A program made the position numbers and the translations under genes. This document shows positions 32,673 to 42,087 of a DNA stretch of 43,953 nucleotides, one piece after another. The stretch spans positions 46,890 to 90,842 of the forward strand of contig PBBW01000005.1 of assembly GCA_002716745.1 (NCBI GenBank), given 5' to 3'. This DNA comes from Gammaproteobacteria bacterium. GTDB taxonomy: Bacteria > Pseudomonadota > Gammaproteobacteria > Magnimaribacterales > TMED112. The notes beneath the pieces were generated by a model, which saw only the letters and a program-made list of their open reading frames with translations, did not search any database and was not told the origin of the DNA. Position 1 is the stretch's first letter, and every line of letters begins with the position of its first letter.

Positions 32673-33267
32673 TTAGTGCGACAAGGCTTTTCTCTCTCTT
32701 TACTAACTTAAAACCTTTCTTTAGCGCTTTCTCCATTATGGCCTTCGGTGCTTGCCCCCCTTCTTCAATAGAATCGTATATATCATGAATGGCCATTATT
32801 CCGCCTTTTTTAATTTTTTTATTCCAGAAATTAAAATCATCTTCTGCAGATTCAAATGTATGACTTCCATCAATGAATAATAATGAAATATCATCTTTAA
32901 GAATCTTTGAGGCTGTTTTAGAACTCGTCACCATAGGTATGACAAAATCATCAAGATCGTTATCAGTCAGATTTTTAATGAATGAAGGGAAAGTGTTGAT
33001 TCGTCCTAAAACATGATCATATTCTTCTGAATCATGGTAAAGCTCTCCAAGCTGATGTTCTTCAGAGCCCTTATGATGATCAATTGAAATAAAGGTAGCA
33101 GATACTTCTTTTGCAGCTGCAGCCAAATAGCAAGTTGATTTTCCACAATACGATCCGATCTCCACTGTGACTCCATCTTTTGAATATTCTTTTACAAGTT
33201 GAAATAAAAAATTCCCCTCCTCAATGTCAAGAAAACCTTTTACGTGCTGATAATTTTTTCTACTCAT
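32659..33267 (-). CDS. Class I methyltransferase (Methyltransf_24-like)
   Basis: This 202-residue SAM methyltransferase of the Methyltransf_24 / cephalosporin-hydroxylase-like group has motif I VTVEIGSYCGKST (residues 33-45), then a second-strand FISIDHH and the acidic LLFIDGSHTFESAEDD. GGIMAIHDIYDS closes the domain. The ATG at 33267 is chosen because an upstream frame to 33393 runs inside the acyltransferase gene. It overlaps that gene by 8 bp, so they form an operon facing the GT4 cassette. Substrate unknown. Confidence 0.85.
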   Translation of the reverse strand: MSRKNYQHVKGFLDIEEGNFLFQLVKEYSKDGVTVEIGSYCGKSTCYLAAAAKEVSATFISIDHHKGSEEHQLGELYHDSEEYDHVLGRINTFPSFIKNLTDNDLDDFVIPMVTSSKTASKILKDDISLLFIDGSHTFESAEDDFNFWNKKIKKGGIMAIHDIYDSIEEGGQAPKAIMEKALKKGFKLVKREKSLVALIKQE

Positions 33268-34123
33268 AAATTTCAGGGTACTGTGATTTGAATCTTCGAT
33301 GATGCCACAAATATTGCTCAGGTGCCTTTGAAATACTGTTTTCAATTTCAATGTTAAGATTTTCTGCAAATTTTTTCTCTGAATCTGATTCATTATTAAA
33401 ATCCTTTATTACAGCTCTGAAACCACCACTAACTCTGAAGAAGTCAAAATAAACAACATTACATCCAGATATTTTCTTTAATTTTGCTGGGACCGTAGTT
33501 GTTAAACACCTCTTCCCATAAAAGCTTGAAATAATGGAATGTTTATTTCTATAGTCTTGGTCTGGTCCATACATCACAATCTTCCCATCCTTCAATATTT
33601 TTAGACATTGTTTTATATCAGAGTTAGAAATGATCCCTTTCAGAGACTTTGTTCTACCTTTCATTTGAATCATTTGAATTAGGGCATTATTATTCGGTCT
33701 TTCTAAGCCGTACATACCAAATTTAGTTGCTAAGATTCTAGCAGAGAGCTCAAGATAAAGTGTATGTCTAAATAAGACTAAAGCTCCCTTATTTGAACTC
33801 TGAAATTTATCCAAAATCTCTAACCCGATAAATTCAATATTTAGTTTGCTTATCTGCTCATTGCTGGCATTCCAAGCAAAATTATTTTCATATAGAGCTC
33901 TATATGTTTCATTCCATATGTTTGTCTTCAACAATGACTTTTCAGAATCAGTTAGATTAATAAAACAGTGATCAATATTGGCATTTATAATTCGCCTCCT
34001 TCTTTTAAGAAACATGCTCAAAAATCTCCACATATGAGAGTCATTGCCTTTAAACCAGCGCCTTGGCAAAATACAAATAAATTTTGTGAAAATAAGTATT
34101 AATGGGAGAATAATATTATTCAT
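33260..34123 (-). CDS. LpxL/HtrB-family lipid A acyltransferase
   Basis: This 287-residue acyltransferase starts with a short membrane anchor (1-20). The catalytic HX4E motif is His120-Thr-Leu-Tyr-Leu-Glu125; MYGPDQDY and FYGKRCLTTTVPAKL are conserved blocks, and PEQYLWHHRRFK near the C-terminus is characteristic. Family enzymes add a secondary acyl chain to Kdo-lipid A. The adjacent waaA gene supports that role. The protein is a little short. The start codon is only 2 bp from the divergent waaA start. LpxL or LpxM cannot be told. Confidence 0.88.
   Translation of the reverse strand: MNNIILPLILIFTKFICILPRRWFKGNDSHMWRFLSMFLKRRRRIINANIDHCFINLTDSEKSLLKTNIWNETYRALYENNFAWNASNEQISKLNIEFIGLEILDKFQSSNKGALVLFRHTLYLELSARILATKFGMYGLERPNNNALIQMIQMKGRTKSLKGIISNSDIKQCLKILKDGKIVMYGPDQDYRNKHSIISSFYGKRCLTTTVPAKLKKISGCNVVYFDFFRVSGGFRAVIKDFNNESDSEKKFAENLNIEIENSISKAPEQYLWHHRRFKSQYPEIYE
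34114..34119 (+). promoter_or_regulatory. Candidate -10 of waaA inside the divergent gene
   Basis: TATTAT ends 6 nt before the waaA ATG at 34126, inside the first codons of the divergent acyltransferase. A minus-strand TATACA lies at 34139-34134, inside waaA, 10 nt from its start. Each promoter is therefore within the other gene. No -35 is seen. Confidence 0.3.
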
Positions 34124-34125
34124 AA

Positions 34126-35352
34126 ATGTTTATTGTATATAACTTAATTTATATTTTTGTCCTGCCACTATTAATTCTAAAAGATTTCTTTAGAAAAGAT
34201 CATGGAGGCATTAGATTGATTTCAAAAAGATTTGGTCTTGGGCTATCAGAGCAAAAGCATACACACATTTGGCTTCATGGCGTAAGTTTAGGAGAAATTA
34301 AAACACTAATTCCAGTAGCTAATTCTTTTTTACAAAAAAATGAAAGAATTCTTTTATCTTCTACAACAAATACGGGAATCTCTAAGATAAATAAATTATT
34401 TGGTGAAAACCCAAATGTTGAAATAATACCATTTCCATACGACTTTCAATCAATTCATAACAAAATAATTAAGAGTTTTCGTGTTAAAAAGATAATTCTT
34501 TTTGAAAGTGAGTTTTGGCCAAACCTATTATCTCAAAAGAATGATGAAGTAAAAATTGTATCGTTTAATACAATTATTTCTGATAACACTTTTTCGAGAT
34601 ATAAATTTTTTAAATCATTCATAAAAGAGGCACTAAGTACTATAGATATGTTTTTTGTACAGTCACTAGATGCTGCGTCTAAACTTAAAAATTTTGGGTT
34701 ATCCAATGTAAAAGTTTTAGGAAATATTAAGATATACAAAGAAACCTATGAGGCAAATCAAAGTGATTACCAAAGAATAAAAAACAAAATTAGTGATTGC
34801 TCAAAATGTATATTTACTGCAGGTAGCACACATAACAATGAAGAAGAATTTATTATTTCTAGTTTACCGGAAAATAATGAGCTCCTTCTATTTATTGCTC
34901 CTAGGCATCCGGAAAGATTCATCAGTGTAGAGAGACTTTTAGAAAAACAAAAGTTTAAGTGGTCAAAATTCTCAGAAATTGAAAAGGTTACTGATGAAAA
35001 AATAATTCTCTTTGATGAAGTAGGGACATTATTTGAGTTATACATGAATTCAAATTTTGCTGTTGTTGGAGGGAGTATAAAATATAAGAAGGGACATAAC
35101 TTTTTAGAGCCAATATTTGCTGGAACATCAGTAATAACAGGAGCAAATCTTGAAAACTACTTAGAAATAAAATCACTATTTTGTGATACTGGAGTTATTG
35201 AAACATTTACGTCTGAATCTGAGTTGAGAGGGCTAGTAAATTTATATATTGATCAGAAAGTCAGAGAAAGGCGACTAATAGTACAGAAAACAGAAATTGA
35301 TAAATTTGGAGGCAAATATAAACAGATCATCCAGGAATTACATGAAATATAA
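34126..35352 (+). CDS. waaA: 3-deoxy-D-manno-octulosonic acid (Kdo) transferase
   Basis: This 408-residue GT30 enzyme transfers Kdo to lipid IV-A. The N-terminal anchor (MFIVYNLIYIFVLPLLIL) is followed by HGVSLGE (51-57) whose Glu57 corresponds to the catalytic glutamate of WaaA. The second half carries AGSTHNNEEE, APRHPERF, DEVGTLFELY and GGSIKYKKGHNFLEP, all typical. It is near-normal in length. It overlaps miaA by 11 bp. The organism thus makes Kdo-containing lipid A, consistent with a Gram-negative. Confidence 0.94.
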   Translation: MFIVYNLIYIFVLPLLILKDFFRKDHGGIRLISKRFGLGLSEQKHTHIWLHGVSLGEIKTLIPVANSFLQKNERILLSSTTNTGISKINKLFGENPNVEIIPFPYDFQSIHNKIIKSFRVKKIILFESEFWPNLLSQKNDEVKIVSFNTIISDNTFSRYKFFKSFIKEALSTIDMFFVQSLDAASKLKNFGLSNVKVLGNIKIYKETYEANQSDYQRIKNKISDCSKCIFTAGSTHNNEEEFIISSLPENNELLLFIAPRHPERFISVERLLEKQKFKWSKFSEIEKVTDEKIILFDEVGTLFELYMNSNFAVVGGSIKYKKGHNFLEPIFAGTSVITGANLENYLEIKSLFCDTGVIETFTSESELRGLVNLYIDQKVRERRLIVQKTEIDKFGGKYKQIIQELHEI

Positions 35353-36292
35353 ATATAATATTCCTGCAGTTTTTATCCTTGGACCAACAGCTTGCGGTAA
35401 AACAGAAATCTCTTTGGAACTAATTGATTCATTCCCATTTGAAATTGTCAGTGTTGATTCGGCAATGGTTTACAAAGATATGAATATCGGCACTTGCAAG
35501 CCTTCTAACGAAATTCTTAAATCTAAAAAGCATCACCTTGTGGATCTGATAACACCAAAACAAAATTTTGATTTAGGGGTATTTCTAAAAAATTTAGATC
35601 ATTCTATTGAAGAGATTTTGTCACATGATTGTGTTCCTCTTTTTGTTGGCGGATCAATGATGTATCATCACATTCTTCTAAATGGATTCCATGATTTTCC
35701 ATCTGAACCCAATATTAAACAAAGAATTCAAAATGATTACGATCAAAATGGCATTACTTCATTGCAAAAAAAGCTTAGTTCTCTTGATTCTGAACTCTTC
35801 ACTCAGATCGATATATCAAATTACAGACGAGTTATAAGAGCTCTAGAGATTATTGAGATAACTGGTGAAAAGCTTTCGGTACTTAAGGAAAAACAAAAGA
35901 CCATGTTCTTCAATCAAAAAAAATGCTTAACACTTTCTTTAAATACCAATAAAGAAACATTGATTGAACATGCAGCAAATCGCTTGGATAAGTTAATAGA
36001 AAAAGGTTTTATAGATGAATTTAAAGAAATAATTTGTAAATATGAACTTGAAGAAGAAGATCAAAGTATGCAATCAATAAATTACAGACAATACTTTAAT
36101 CATGTTCGGGGTAAGAAATCATCTCAAGAATCGTATACAGAAGCAATGATCGCAACTAAATTGCTTATTAAATCACAACAAACATGGTTGAAAAAAATCA
36201 ATGCAGACACATCTATTGACAGTACAAATATAAATTTGAAGAAAGAAATTTCTGATACAATAAGCAATTATCAAAGGAGAATAATGCGATGA
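35342..36292 (+). CDS. miaA: tRNA dimethylallyltransferase
   Basis: This 316-residue enzyme adds the dimethylallyl group to A37 of tRNAs that read UNN codons. The P-loop GPTACGKT (14-21), VSVDSAMVY (37-45, with Asp39-Ser40), VGGSMMY and DISNYRRVIRALEI match MiaA. ATG 35342 is preferred over the upstream 35297 start, which lies within waaA. hflK follows with an ATGA overlap; hfq and hflX, usually between miaA and hflK, are absent. Confidence 0.95.
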   Translation: MKYKYNIPAVFILGPTACGKTEISLELIDSFPFEIVSVDSAMVYKDMNIGTCKPSNEILKSKKHHLVDLITPKQNFDLGVFLKNLDHSIEEILSHDCVPLFVGGSMMYHHILLNGFHDFPSEPNIKQRIQNDYDQNGITSLQKKLSSLDSELFTQIDISNYRRVIRALEIIEITGEKLSVLKEKQKTMFFNQKKCLTLSLNTNKETLIEHAANRLDKLIEKGFIDEFKEIICKYELEEEDQSMQSINYRQYFNHVRGKKSSQESYTEAMIATKLLIKSQQTWLKKINADTSIDSTNINLKKEISDTISNYQRRIMR

Positions 36293-37320
36293 GTTGGAAT
36301 CCAAATGAAAAAGATCCTTGGGGAAGAAAAAACAACAACCCACCAGATCTAGATGACGCAATTGAACAATTAAGAAAAATGTTTTTTTCTGGTAATTCTG
36401 GAAAAAGCTCTGGAGGGGGAGGCAGTCCTTTCAAATTCGGATTTAAATTCTTTTCCTATCTCCTTTTAGGAGCAGTTACACTCTATTTATTTCTTGGTGT
36501 AAGAATTGTCAACGAGGCTGATAGAGAGGTTGTATTTACACTAGGTAAATATAATAGAGTTCTTGGTCCAGGGTTGCAGTTTCATTTTCCAGTGGTTGAA
36601 GAAATATATGCGTCAGAAAATATTTCTAAAATAAGAACATTTGTATTGCCCACAAATATGCTTACAAAGGATGAAAATATTGTTGATGTTGAGTTGAATG
36701 TTCAATACACAATTAGTGATTTAATGAATTACTCACTTAATGTTGAAGATCCTGAAATCACAATAAGACAAGCTGCTGAGAGTGCTTTAAGACATGTTGT
36801 AGGAGAAAACTTAATGGATGATCTTCTAACATCTGGCGCTGCAGCAATTAGTTCTGGAATTTTACTCAGGCTTGATGAATATTTGGCAATTTACGACGCT
36901 GGTATATCAGTCCAACAGGTCAACATTGAACAAAGACAACCGCCTGCAGAAGTAATAGATTCATTCAGGGATGTTGTGGCAGCAAGAGAGGATAAAGAAA
37001 CTCTAAGAAACGAGGCACAAAAATATGCACTTTCAATAGTGCCAGTGGCAAGAGGTGATGCACAAAGACAATTACAGGATGCCGAAGGCTACAAGCAAAA
37101 GGTGATAGCAATTGCTGAGGGTGAATCTCAAAGATTTGAAGCGCTTTTGACAGAATATCAAAAGGCTCCTGAAGTCACCAGAGAAAGATTATATCTGGAT
37201 GCTTTGGAAGAGGTCTATTCCTCAAGCACTAAGGTAATGATTGATGTAGAGGGCGGCAATAATCTTTTGTATTTACCAATAGACCAAATAATGAAAAAAG
37301 CGGAGGAAGATGATGAATAA
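36289..37320 (+). CDS. hflK: FtsH protease modulator HflK
   Basis: This 343-residue SPFH-family protein has a hydrophilic N-terminus with WGRKNNNPPDLDD and a Gly/Ser-rich stretch (about 36-46), one membrane helix (54-74), and an SPFH domain starting NEADREVVFTLG. It ends in the typical acidic ILxNA/coiled part. With HflC it forms the periplasm-facing complex that regulates FtsH. The start overlaps miaA (ATGA), and its end overlaps hflC. Confidence 0.94.
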   Translation: MSWNPNEKDPWGRKNNNPPDLDDAIEQLRKMFFSGNSGKSSGGGGSPFKFGFKFFSYLLLGAVTLYLFLGVRIVNEADREVVFTLGKYNRVLGPGLQFHFPVVEEIYASENISKIRTFVLPTNMLTKDENIVDVELNVQYTISDLMNYSLNVEDPEITIRQAAESALRHVVGENLMDDLLTSGAAAISSGILLRLDEYLAIYDAGISVQQVNIEQRQPPAEVIDSFRDVVAAREDKETLRNEAQKYALSIVPVARGDAQRQLQDAEGYKQKVIAIAEGESQRFEALLTEYQKAPEVTRERLYLDALEEVYSSSTKVMIDVEGGNNLLYLPIDQIMKKAEEDDE

Positions 37321-38179
37321 CAACCTTATAGGAATAATATCACTTGTAATAATTATAGTTTTAGCTCAATCGATAGTGATCGTTAAAGATACTGAAAAGG
37401 CACTACTTTTAAAACTTGGAGCTTTTGAAAGAACTCTAGAACCTGGATTAAATTTCAAAATTCCTCTCATGGACACTGCCTTAAAGTTTGAAGGAAGATT
37501 GAGAACACTTGATACTCAACCAGATAGGGTATTATCAAGCGAATCAAAACCTTTATTGGTAGACTCTTTCGTCAAATATAAGATTGTTGATGCAGAAACT
37601 TTTTATACATCGACAAACGGTGGCCAAGATAGAGTTGCAGAAGATACACTGCAAAGAAGGGTAAGAGATAAGCTTAGAAACGAGTTTGGTAAAAGAACTC
37701 TCCAAGAAGTTGTGTCTGGAGACAGAGATGGTCTTATGTTGTCCTTAAAAGAATCATTAGGTGAGGATTCAAACGAGCTTGGAGTTGAAATCGTTGATTT
37801 TAGAGTCAAGAGAATAGACTTTGAGAGAGAGATAAGAGCATCGGTATTTGAAAGAATGAAAACCGAGAGAAATAGGATCGCTGAAGAGCTGAGAGCAGAA
37901 GGGAGAGAGCTCGCAGAGGAAATTAAAGCTGATGCGGACAAGCAAAGAACTATTATTCTTGCGAATGCTACCAGAGAATCAGAAAAAATTAGAGGTGAGG
38001 GTGATGCTATTGCAACAGCAACCTATGCATCCGCCTTTAACAAAGACCCAGAATTCTATGATTTCACTAGAAGCTTAAAAGCATATAAAGGCACGTTTAA
38101 TAATAAAGGCGATGTTTTGCTTCTTGATCCAGACAGTGACTATTTTAAGTATCTAAATAAATCAGACGCAAGGCCTTAA
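37313..38179 (+). CDS. hflC: FtsH protease modulator HflC
   Basis: This 288-residue SPFH protein has a single N-terminal helix (4-20) followed by IVKDTEKALLLKLGAF and the SPFH fold; an Arg/Glu-rich coiled coil (about 180-220) precedes GDAIATATYASAF and YDFTRSLKAYKG. It is the partner of HflK. Of two adjacent in-frame ATGs (37310, 37313), the second has better spacing from GGAGG (37302-37306), so I use it; the first is possible. It overlaps hflK by 8 bp. Confidence 0.94.
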   Translation: MNNNLIGIISLVIIIVLAQSIVIVKDTEKALLLKLGAFERTLEPGLNFKIPLMDTALKFEGRLRTLDTQPDRVLSSESKPLLVDSFVKYKIVDAETFYTSTNGGQDRVAEDTLQRRVRDKLRNEFGKRTLQEVVSGDRDGLMLSLKESLGEDSNELGVEIVDFRVKRIDFEREIRASVFERMKTERNRIAEELRAEGRELAEEIKADADKQRTIILANATRESEKIRGEGDAIATATYASAFNKDPEFYDFTRSLKAYKGTFNNKGDVLLLDPDSDYFKYLNKSDARP

Positions 38180-39442
38180 ATGAAAAAGTCCCTGATTCTA
38201 GTGGGCACTCAGTGGGGCGATGAAGGTAAAGGAAAAATTGTTGATTATTTTTCTTCAAAATTTAAGGCTGTCTGTCGATTTCAAGGAGGCCACAATGCTG
38301 GCCATACAATTTATCAAGGAAAGGAAAAATTTGTTCTCCACTTAATACCTTCTGGGATCTTCTATGATCATGTAAAATGCTTCATAGGTCAGGGTGTCAT
38401 TCTTTCACTTGACTCTCTTTTAAGTGAGATAGATGAAATTGAATCAAAAGGAATTAATTTAGAAGGAAAATTACGCATAAGCAGATACTGTAGTTTGTTG
38501 TTACCTATTCACGCAAAAATTGATCAACTTAGAGAGGATCACAAAAATTCAATTGGAACTACTCGAAGGGGGATAGGGCCAGCATACGAAGATAAAACTG
38601 CTAGAAGAAGCATAAAAGCTTTTGATCTTGAAGATAAAGATTTATTAAAAAAGAAAGTTTTTGATTTAGTTAGTTATTATAATTATCAGATAGAGACAAT
38701 TTTTAATTCTACAACTTTTGATCCTGGTGAAGTTCTCAAAGAATTAATAGAAAAATACAAAAAAGCTTCAAAATATTTTGGCGATGTTACTGATACCCTT
38801 GAGGACATTTATGGGGATGGCGATCCAATCTTATATGAGGGAGCACAAGGAACCCTTTTAGACGTTGATTACGGTACTTATCCTTATGTCACCTCCTCGA
38901 ACACTCTGGCAACATCTGTTGGAATTGGTTCAGGGTTCCCAAAAAGTATTTTCTCTGATGTGCTCGGAGTTGCAAAAGCCTACACCACAAGAGTAGGTGA
39001 GGGGCCTTTCCCTACAGAACTATTTTGTGATGATGGAAAGAAAATTGCTGATATTGGTAATGAATATGGTGCAACTACTGGAAGACCAAGAAGATGTGGA
39101 TGGCTTGATTTAGAGGCTCTTAAATATTCAGCTAAATTAAATAACCTAACAAGTTTATGCATAACAAAGTTAGACGTTCTTGATGATTTTAATCAAATCA
39201 AAGTCTGTATAGGGTATCAAGTCGATGGAGAACTATCTTCTTTTAAATCTCGGTTGCTGCACAAATCAAAGCCAATATACAAAACAATTGATGGTTGGGG
39301 ATGTTCTTTAAAGGATGCTAAAAATTTCAATGAACTACCAATTGAAGCAAAAGCATTCATAGAACTAATAGAGGAATTTACAAAAATACCAGTGTCACTT
39401 ATCTCAAATGGACCTAATCGAGAAGATTTAATCCTTAGATAA
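38180..39442 (+). CDS. purA: Adenylosuccinate synthetase
   Basis: This 420-residue enzyme makes adenylosuccinate from IMP, aspartate and GTP. GTQWGDEGKGK (9-19, with catalytic Asp14), GGHNAGHT (His42), TTRRGIGPAYEDK, LYEGAQGTLLDVDYGTYP and TTGRPRRCGWLDL match PurA closely. The length is near normal. It begins right after the hflC stop, following the common hflK-hflC-purA order, and ends 15 bp inside the convergent proC gene. Confidence 0.97.
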   Translation: MKKSLILVGTQWGDEGKGKIVDYFSSKFKAVCRFQGGHNAGHTIYQGKEKFVLHLIPSGIFYDHVKCFIGQGVILSLDSLLSEIDEIESKGINLEGKLRISRYCSLLLPIHAKIDQLREDHKNSIGTTRRGIGPAYEDKTARRSIKAFDLEDKDLLKKKVFDLVSYYNYQIETIFNSTTFDPGEVLKELIEKYKKASKYFGDVTDTLEDIYGDGDPILYEGAQGTLLDVDYGTYPYVTSSNTLATSVGIGSGFPKSIFSDVLGVAKAYTTRVGEGPFPTELFCDDGKKIADIGNEYGATTGRPRRCGWLDLEALKYSAKLNNLTSLCITKLDVLDDFNQIKVCIGYQVDGELSSFKSRLLHKSKPIYKTIDGWGCSLKDAKNFNELPIEAKAFIELIEEFTKIPVSLISNGPNREDLILR

Positions 39443-40201
39443 TTCTTGAGCCCTTGAAATACCTTTATCTACCGCTTCTGAAAAAATTGAATTGAAATTT
39501 TTATCTCGTAAAAGTCTAAGACCAGCTTCAGTTGTGCCGCCTTTAGATGCGACAGAATCTACTAAAGCATCTAGACTTTCATCATTTTTAATTGCACTAA
39601 TTATACTTGTGAGGAACAATATTGTTATTTCACGTCTTATCTCTTTATCAATAACTATACCCTGCATTTTATCTTCAAATTCATTCAAAAGGTCAAAGAA
39701 AAATGCTGGAGTGCTTCCAATAAGGACAGTATGTAAATCTATCTGATCTTCGCTATCAACAATGATAGCCTTCCCTAGAAAATTAAATAGTGAAACAATG
39801 CTTTTATTCTTATGGTTTGAGTAAATTGCAGTTACTCCCAAATTATCTTTGGTACCAACATTTGTCATCACTCTGGTAATTTTTGTGCGTGGAAGCAGCT
39901 CATTGAGCTTTTCAAGTTTTACTCCAGCTGCAACACTTATTATTTCTTGCCCTTCTTTAGTGACACGTGAGAGATTTCCACAGAGGTCTGGTAAGTCTTG
40001 CGGTTTAACACATAAAAAAATAATATCTGCATTTTTGCAACAATCATCAATTGATAGAACGGTATGCCCGTTATCGACTAACCAATCTAAGCTTCCTTGA
40101 AAAATATCATGTCCTGATATCCTTATTTCACGATCTTTTGAAAGACCAGATATTAGACATTTTGCTAAATGACCACAACCTATAAAACTTAATTTCTTCA
40201 T
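39428..40201 (-). CDS. proC: Pyrroline-5-carboxylate reductase
   Basis: This 257-residue enzyme makes proline from pyrroline-5-carboxylate with NAD(P)H. The N-terminal Rossmann turn IGCGHLAKCLISGL (GxGxxA) is complete, FLCVKPQD and ISVAAGV follow, and TRVMTNVGT and the C-terminal TSLDSVASKGGTTEAG-like block (VASKGGTTEAGL) form the proline site. It starts with an ATGA overlap from nusB, closing the ribD-ribB-ribH-nusB operon, where thiL is often found instead. Confidence 0.93.
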   Translation of the reverse strand: MKKLSFIGCGHLAKCLISGLSKDREIRISGHDIFQGSLDWLVDNGHTVLSIDDCCKNADIIFLCVKPQDLPDLCGNLSRVTKEGQEIISVAAGVKLEKLNELLPRTKITRVMTNVGTKDNLGVTAIYSNHKNKSIVSLFNFLGKAIIVDSEDQIDLHTVLIGSTPAFFFDLLNEFEDKMQGIVIDKEIRREITILFLTSIISAIKNDESLDALVDSVASKGGTTEAGLRLLRDKNFNSIFSEAVDKGISRAQELSKD

Positions 40202-40623
40202 TTATAAGACTCTAATATTTTTTCAAGACTAGCGTTCACAAATTTATATGAATTTTCTGCACCAAATTTTTTTGCGAGCCTGACAGATTCATCCAGCAAA
40301 ATATTTTTAGGCGTTTTTTCTATCTCTGCTTCTGCAAGTGCTATTAAAAGTATATTCTGTTCCATCTTTTCAATAGTCTTAATTCCAAATAATTCAAATT
40401 CTGCATTTCCTTTAATCTTTTCTTGAAGCTCTTTATAGGATTTGGTGAGGAACCTAAAAATATTTTTAAAAAAAATATAATCTACTTTGGTTTTTGTATA
40501 GTTTTTTATAAATGATTCTTCAATCTCATTAGCAGCATTATGACCAAAAGAAAATTCATACATTGCTTGCACAAGTAGATTTCTTGCATTTACTTTATCT
40601 TTAAATCTTGCAAGATTTTTCAT
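40198..40623 (-). CDS. nusB: Transcription antitermination factor NusB
   Basis: This 141-residue protein binds boxA RNA with S10 (NusE) during rRNA antitermination. ARNLLVQAMYEFSFG at the N-terminus matches the NusB ARxxAvQaLY block, and the C-terminus has IALAEAEIEKTPKNILLDESVRLAKKFG and YKFVNASLEKI, the usual helix pair. The coding region overlaps ribH by 4 bp and proC by 4 bp. Confidence 0.93.
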   Translation of the reverse strand: MKNLARFKDKVNARNLLVQAMYEFSFGHNAANEIEESFIKNYTKTKVDYIFFKNIFRFLTKSYKELQEKIKGNAEFELFGIKTIEKMEQNILLIALAEAEIEKTPKNILLDESVRLAKKFGAENSYKFVNASLEKILESYK

Positions 40624-41015
40624 GAGCCTTTTAATAGACTCAATAGTGCTTGAATATTACTGGAAGTATTTTTTACAATTCTTTCATCAAGCTGATCTTT
40701 GTTTTCAACACAGATTACATTATTGATCATTGGAACATATGGTACTTCTAGTGCAAGGCTTCCAATTGACCTAAAAGTTTCAGAAGTGACCAAATCATAA
40801 TGAGAAGTTTCTCCACGTATAACGATTCCACAAAATATTAAGGCATCTGGGCCTTGTTCAAGAAATGCTTTACCACCTGCAGCCAATTCAAGTGAGCCAG
40901 GAACCTTTTTTATTTCATATACTGGTCCCTGAACACTCGTAATTGTATCAACCATAATTTGTATTTGATCTTCGTACCAGCTGGTTTTTATTACGCCAAT
41001 TTTAAAATTATTCAT
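40620..41015 (-). CDS. ribH: 6,7-dimethyl-8-ribityllumazine synthase
   Basis: This 131-residue lumazine synthase condenses the pyrimidinedione with 3,4-dihydroxy-2-butanone 4-phosphate. VPGSLELAAGGKAF, GIVIRGETSHYDLVT (catalytic His) and VPMINNVICVEN are conserved. It is shorter than the usual 150-160 residues, mostly at the N-terminus and C-terminal tail. ATG 41015 is used; a TTG at 41021 lies just before. It overlaps ribB by 8 bp. Confidence 0.93.
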   Translation of the reverse strand: MNNFKIGVIKTSWYEDQIQIMVDTITSVQGPVYEIKKVPGSLELAAGGKAFLEQGPDALIFCGIVIRGETSHYDLVTSETFRSIGSLALEVPYVPMINNVICVENKDQLDERIVKNTSSNIQALLSLLKGS

Positions 41016-42087
41016 CAACAAATTCCTCTATATTTAAATCAAAACCGGAAAGACCACTATACTTTGTTGGAGTTCCTAAAAACTTTATCTTTTTTAATCC
41101 TAGTGCTCTTAAAATTTGTGAACCGACTCCAATAACTCGTCGATTTCTTTTTACCTCAACAGGCTTCCCCATTAGCATGTTCAACCAGTAGGATTTTGCA
41201 TCTCTGTGATTTATTAATACGAATATTCCCGCATCCTCTTTTGCCAATCTCTTTAAGGAACCTCTTGTTGACCACTTCTTACCTATTTCGTCAATGCTAA
41301 GCACATCTTGTAAAACACTTTGAGTTTGAACTCGTACCAATGGAATTGTTTCCTCAGTTATGCTGCCCTTGCTTAAAGAGAAATGATGTTCATCAAAAAT
41401 TATGTCACGCCATACGCCTAATTTAAATTCACCGTATTCGGTAGTTACATCCTTTTCCAATATTCTTTCTACTGTGGATTCTTTTGAAAGTCTAAAATCA
41501 ATAAGGTCAGCAATTGTTCCAATTTTTAGATCAAACCTTTCTGCGAATGTTATTAAATCGTCTCTCCTTGCCATACTGCCATCATCATTCATAATTTCAC
41601 AAATTACCCCAGCTGGAGTGAAACCTGCTAGTGATGATAAATCACATGCTGCCTCTGTATGACCAGCTCTTGCCAACACACCCCCATCCATGGCTTTTAG
41701 AGGGAAAACATGACCTGGTTGAACAATGTCGTCTGCAGACGCGTTTTTATTTACAGCGGTCAAAATAGTATGAGCTCTATCATTTGCTGATATTCCAGTA
41801 GTAACTCCAGTTTTTGCCTCTATTGAAACAGTAAAAGCTGTTTTATTAGAAGTTTTATTATTTGAAGTCATGGGCTTTAGATCAAGTTTCTTACACTTGT
41901 CTGAATTAAGTGTTAGGCAAATTAAACCTCTGCCATGTTTTGCCATGAAGTTAATTATTTCCGGAGTTACTGACTCTGCAGCACATACAAGATCCCCTTC
42001 GTTCTCTCGATCTTCATCATCTAAAATGATGACCATTTTTCCTTCTTTTAAATCTTGTAAAAGTTCTAAAATATTATTCTTATTCAT
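41008..42087 (-). CDS. ribB: 3,4-dihydroxy-2-butanone 4-phosphate synthase with degenerate GTP cyclohydrolase II domain
   Basis: This 359-residue protein has a complete N-terminal RibB domain (about 1-205) with [24 protein letters not shown] and [12 protein letters not shown], which makes the four-carbon unit for riboflavin from ribulose 5-phosphate. The C-terminal region (about 210-355) aligns with GTP cyclohydrolase II by length, but the zinc motif is lost: [14 protein letters not shown] has no cysteine in place of the usual CxTGD...RCDCG. It therefore resembles the RibBX type, and active RibA must be elsewhere. It overlaps ribD by 4 bp and ribH by 8 bp. Confidence 0.93.
   Translation of the reverse strand: MNKNNILELLQDLKEGKMVIILDDEDRENEGDLVCAAESVTPEIINFMAKHGRGLICLTLNSDKCKKLDLKPMTSNNKTSNKTAFTVSIEAKTGVTTGISANDRAHTILTAVNKNASADDIVQPGHVFPLKAMDGGVLARAGHTEAACDLSSLAGFTPAGVICEIMNDDGSMARRDDLITFAERFDLKIGTIADLIDFRLSKESTVERILEKDVTTEYGEFKLGVWRDIIFDEHHFSLSKGSITEETIPLVRVQTQSVLQDVLSIDEIGKKWSTRGSLKRLAKEDAGIFVLINHRDAKSYWLNMLMGKPVEVKRNRRVIGVGSQILRALGLKKIKFLGTPTKYSGLSGFDLNIEEFVDE

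Noticed and set aside
32659-33393. Longer form of the minus-strand methyltransferase
   Set aside because: The extra 42 residues are encoded within the acyltransferase; the start at 33267 fits the overlap and fold.
37603-37941. Open frame of 112 codons on the minus strand in hflC
   Set aside because: It is Ser-rich low-complexity antisense of the Arg/Glu coiled coil of HflC.
41008-41500. A functional GTP cyclohydrolase II
   Set aside because: The zinc-binding cysteines are absent, so only the RibB activity is assigned.
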